NCBI GenBank assembly: GCA_003520455.1
Contig: DOUV01000492.1
Span: forward strand, 1 to 5,802
Length of the DNA: 5,802 nt
Source: Chloroflexota bacterium
GTDB taxonomy: Bacteria > Chloroflexota > Anaerolineae > Ardenticatenales > Ardenticatenaceae
Direction: 5' to 3'
Shown: piece by piece, positions 5,643 to 5,802 of the stretch
How the letters are laid out: the number at the start of each line of letters is the position of its first letter
Position numbering within the stretch: the stretch's first letter is position 1
Notes under the pieces: generated by a model
What the model was told of the DNA's origin: nothing
Databases searched by the model: none
The model's input: only the letters and a program-made list of their open reading frames with translations
Made by a program: the position numbers and the translations under genes

Positions 5643-5802
5643 CGATCTCTCGTCGTTCAGAGGATGAGACGGCTGCGCGAGCCTGCTCGCCCTCAATCAG
5701 GATGCGCGGTCCAAGAGGGATCAGCAGCCCGGCGGTTGCCTGTCCTGACCGCCAGGTCAGGGAAACCGCGGCTGGAGGCCTGCGGCCGGGCGTGCCCCTC
5801 CG
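5643..5802. other. Right-edge region without a confident gene
   Basis: The stretch is GC-rich and holds compact inverted repeats. One is GCGAGC-CT-GCTCGC (5677-5690). Another is a nested hairpin at 5732-5769, with outer stem GCGGTT/AACCGC and inner stem CCTGACC-GCCA-GGTCAGG. No T-run follows either one. An open frame from ATG 5664 on the plus strand runs to the edge, but it is arginine-rich, short and unrecognisable, so I do not call it. Confidence 0.45.

Noticed and set aside
5664..5802. Plus-strand open frame from ATG 5664 to the window edge
   Set aside because: It has only about 46 codons, is arginine-rich, and has no well-spaced ribosome site or recognisable motif. An open frame of this length is expected by chance in GC-rich DNA.

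Overview
The window holds a high-affinity phosphate uptake (Pst) operon, all on the minus strand and therefore read from right to left. The order is a small leader ORF, pstS, pstC, pstA, pstB and a second pstB. The five transporter genes look complete, with no frameshift or premature stop. The sequence is GC-rich. The PstS lipoprotein has a long Ala/Thr/Pro linker of the APTATP type after its lipobox, and there are two tandem pstB genes. Both traits are common in Chloroflexota, so a member of that phylum is my best guess. This is inference from protein style, not a phylogeny.

Right edge (about 5584-5802): no confident gene, but several GC-rich hairpins. The AT-rich stretch 5583-5642 carries six TTAA/TTGA-type half-sites at 11-bp spacing (the last at 10 bp). 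This is the pattern expected of a PhoB/PhoP-type Pho box, and it overlaps candidate promoters on both strands. About 100 bases downstream (minus sense) lies a 64-residue ORF predicted to form a charged helical hairpin (5289-5483), with a good ribosome binding site held in a small hairpin.

Leader between the small ORF and pstS (5136-5288): a 17-bp direct repeat, an 11-bp inverted repeat that can refold into a second hairpin, and a short terminator-like hairpin followed by TTTT. Together these could modulate read-through into pstS.

Transporter: PstS (3939-5135) is the lipid-anchored phosphate-binding protein. After a 195-base spacer with a possible mRNA-stabilising hairpin come the permeases PstC (2763-3743) and PstA (1801-2766), joined by a 4-base GTGA overlap. 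They are followed by two ATPases (969-1796 and 31-897). PstS captures phosphate outside the membrane, PstC-PstA form the channel, and the PstB proteins supply ATP hydrolysis, as a homodimer or possibly a mixed dimer. No phoU or phoB/phoR-type gene is visible. phoU could follow just beyond the left edge.
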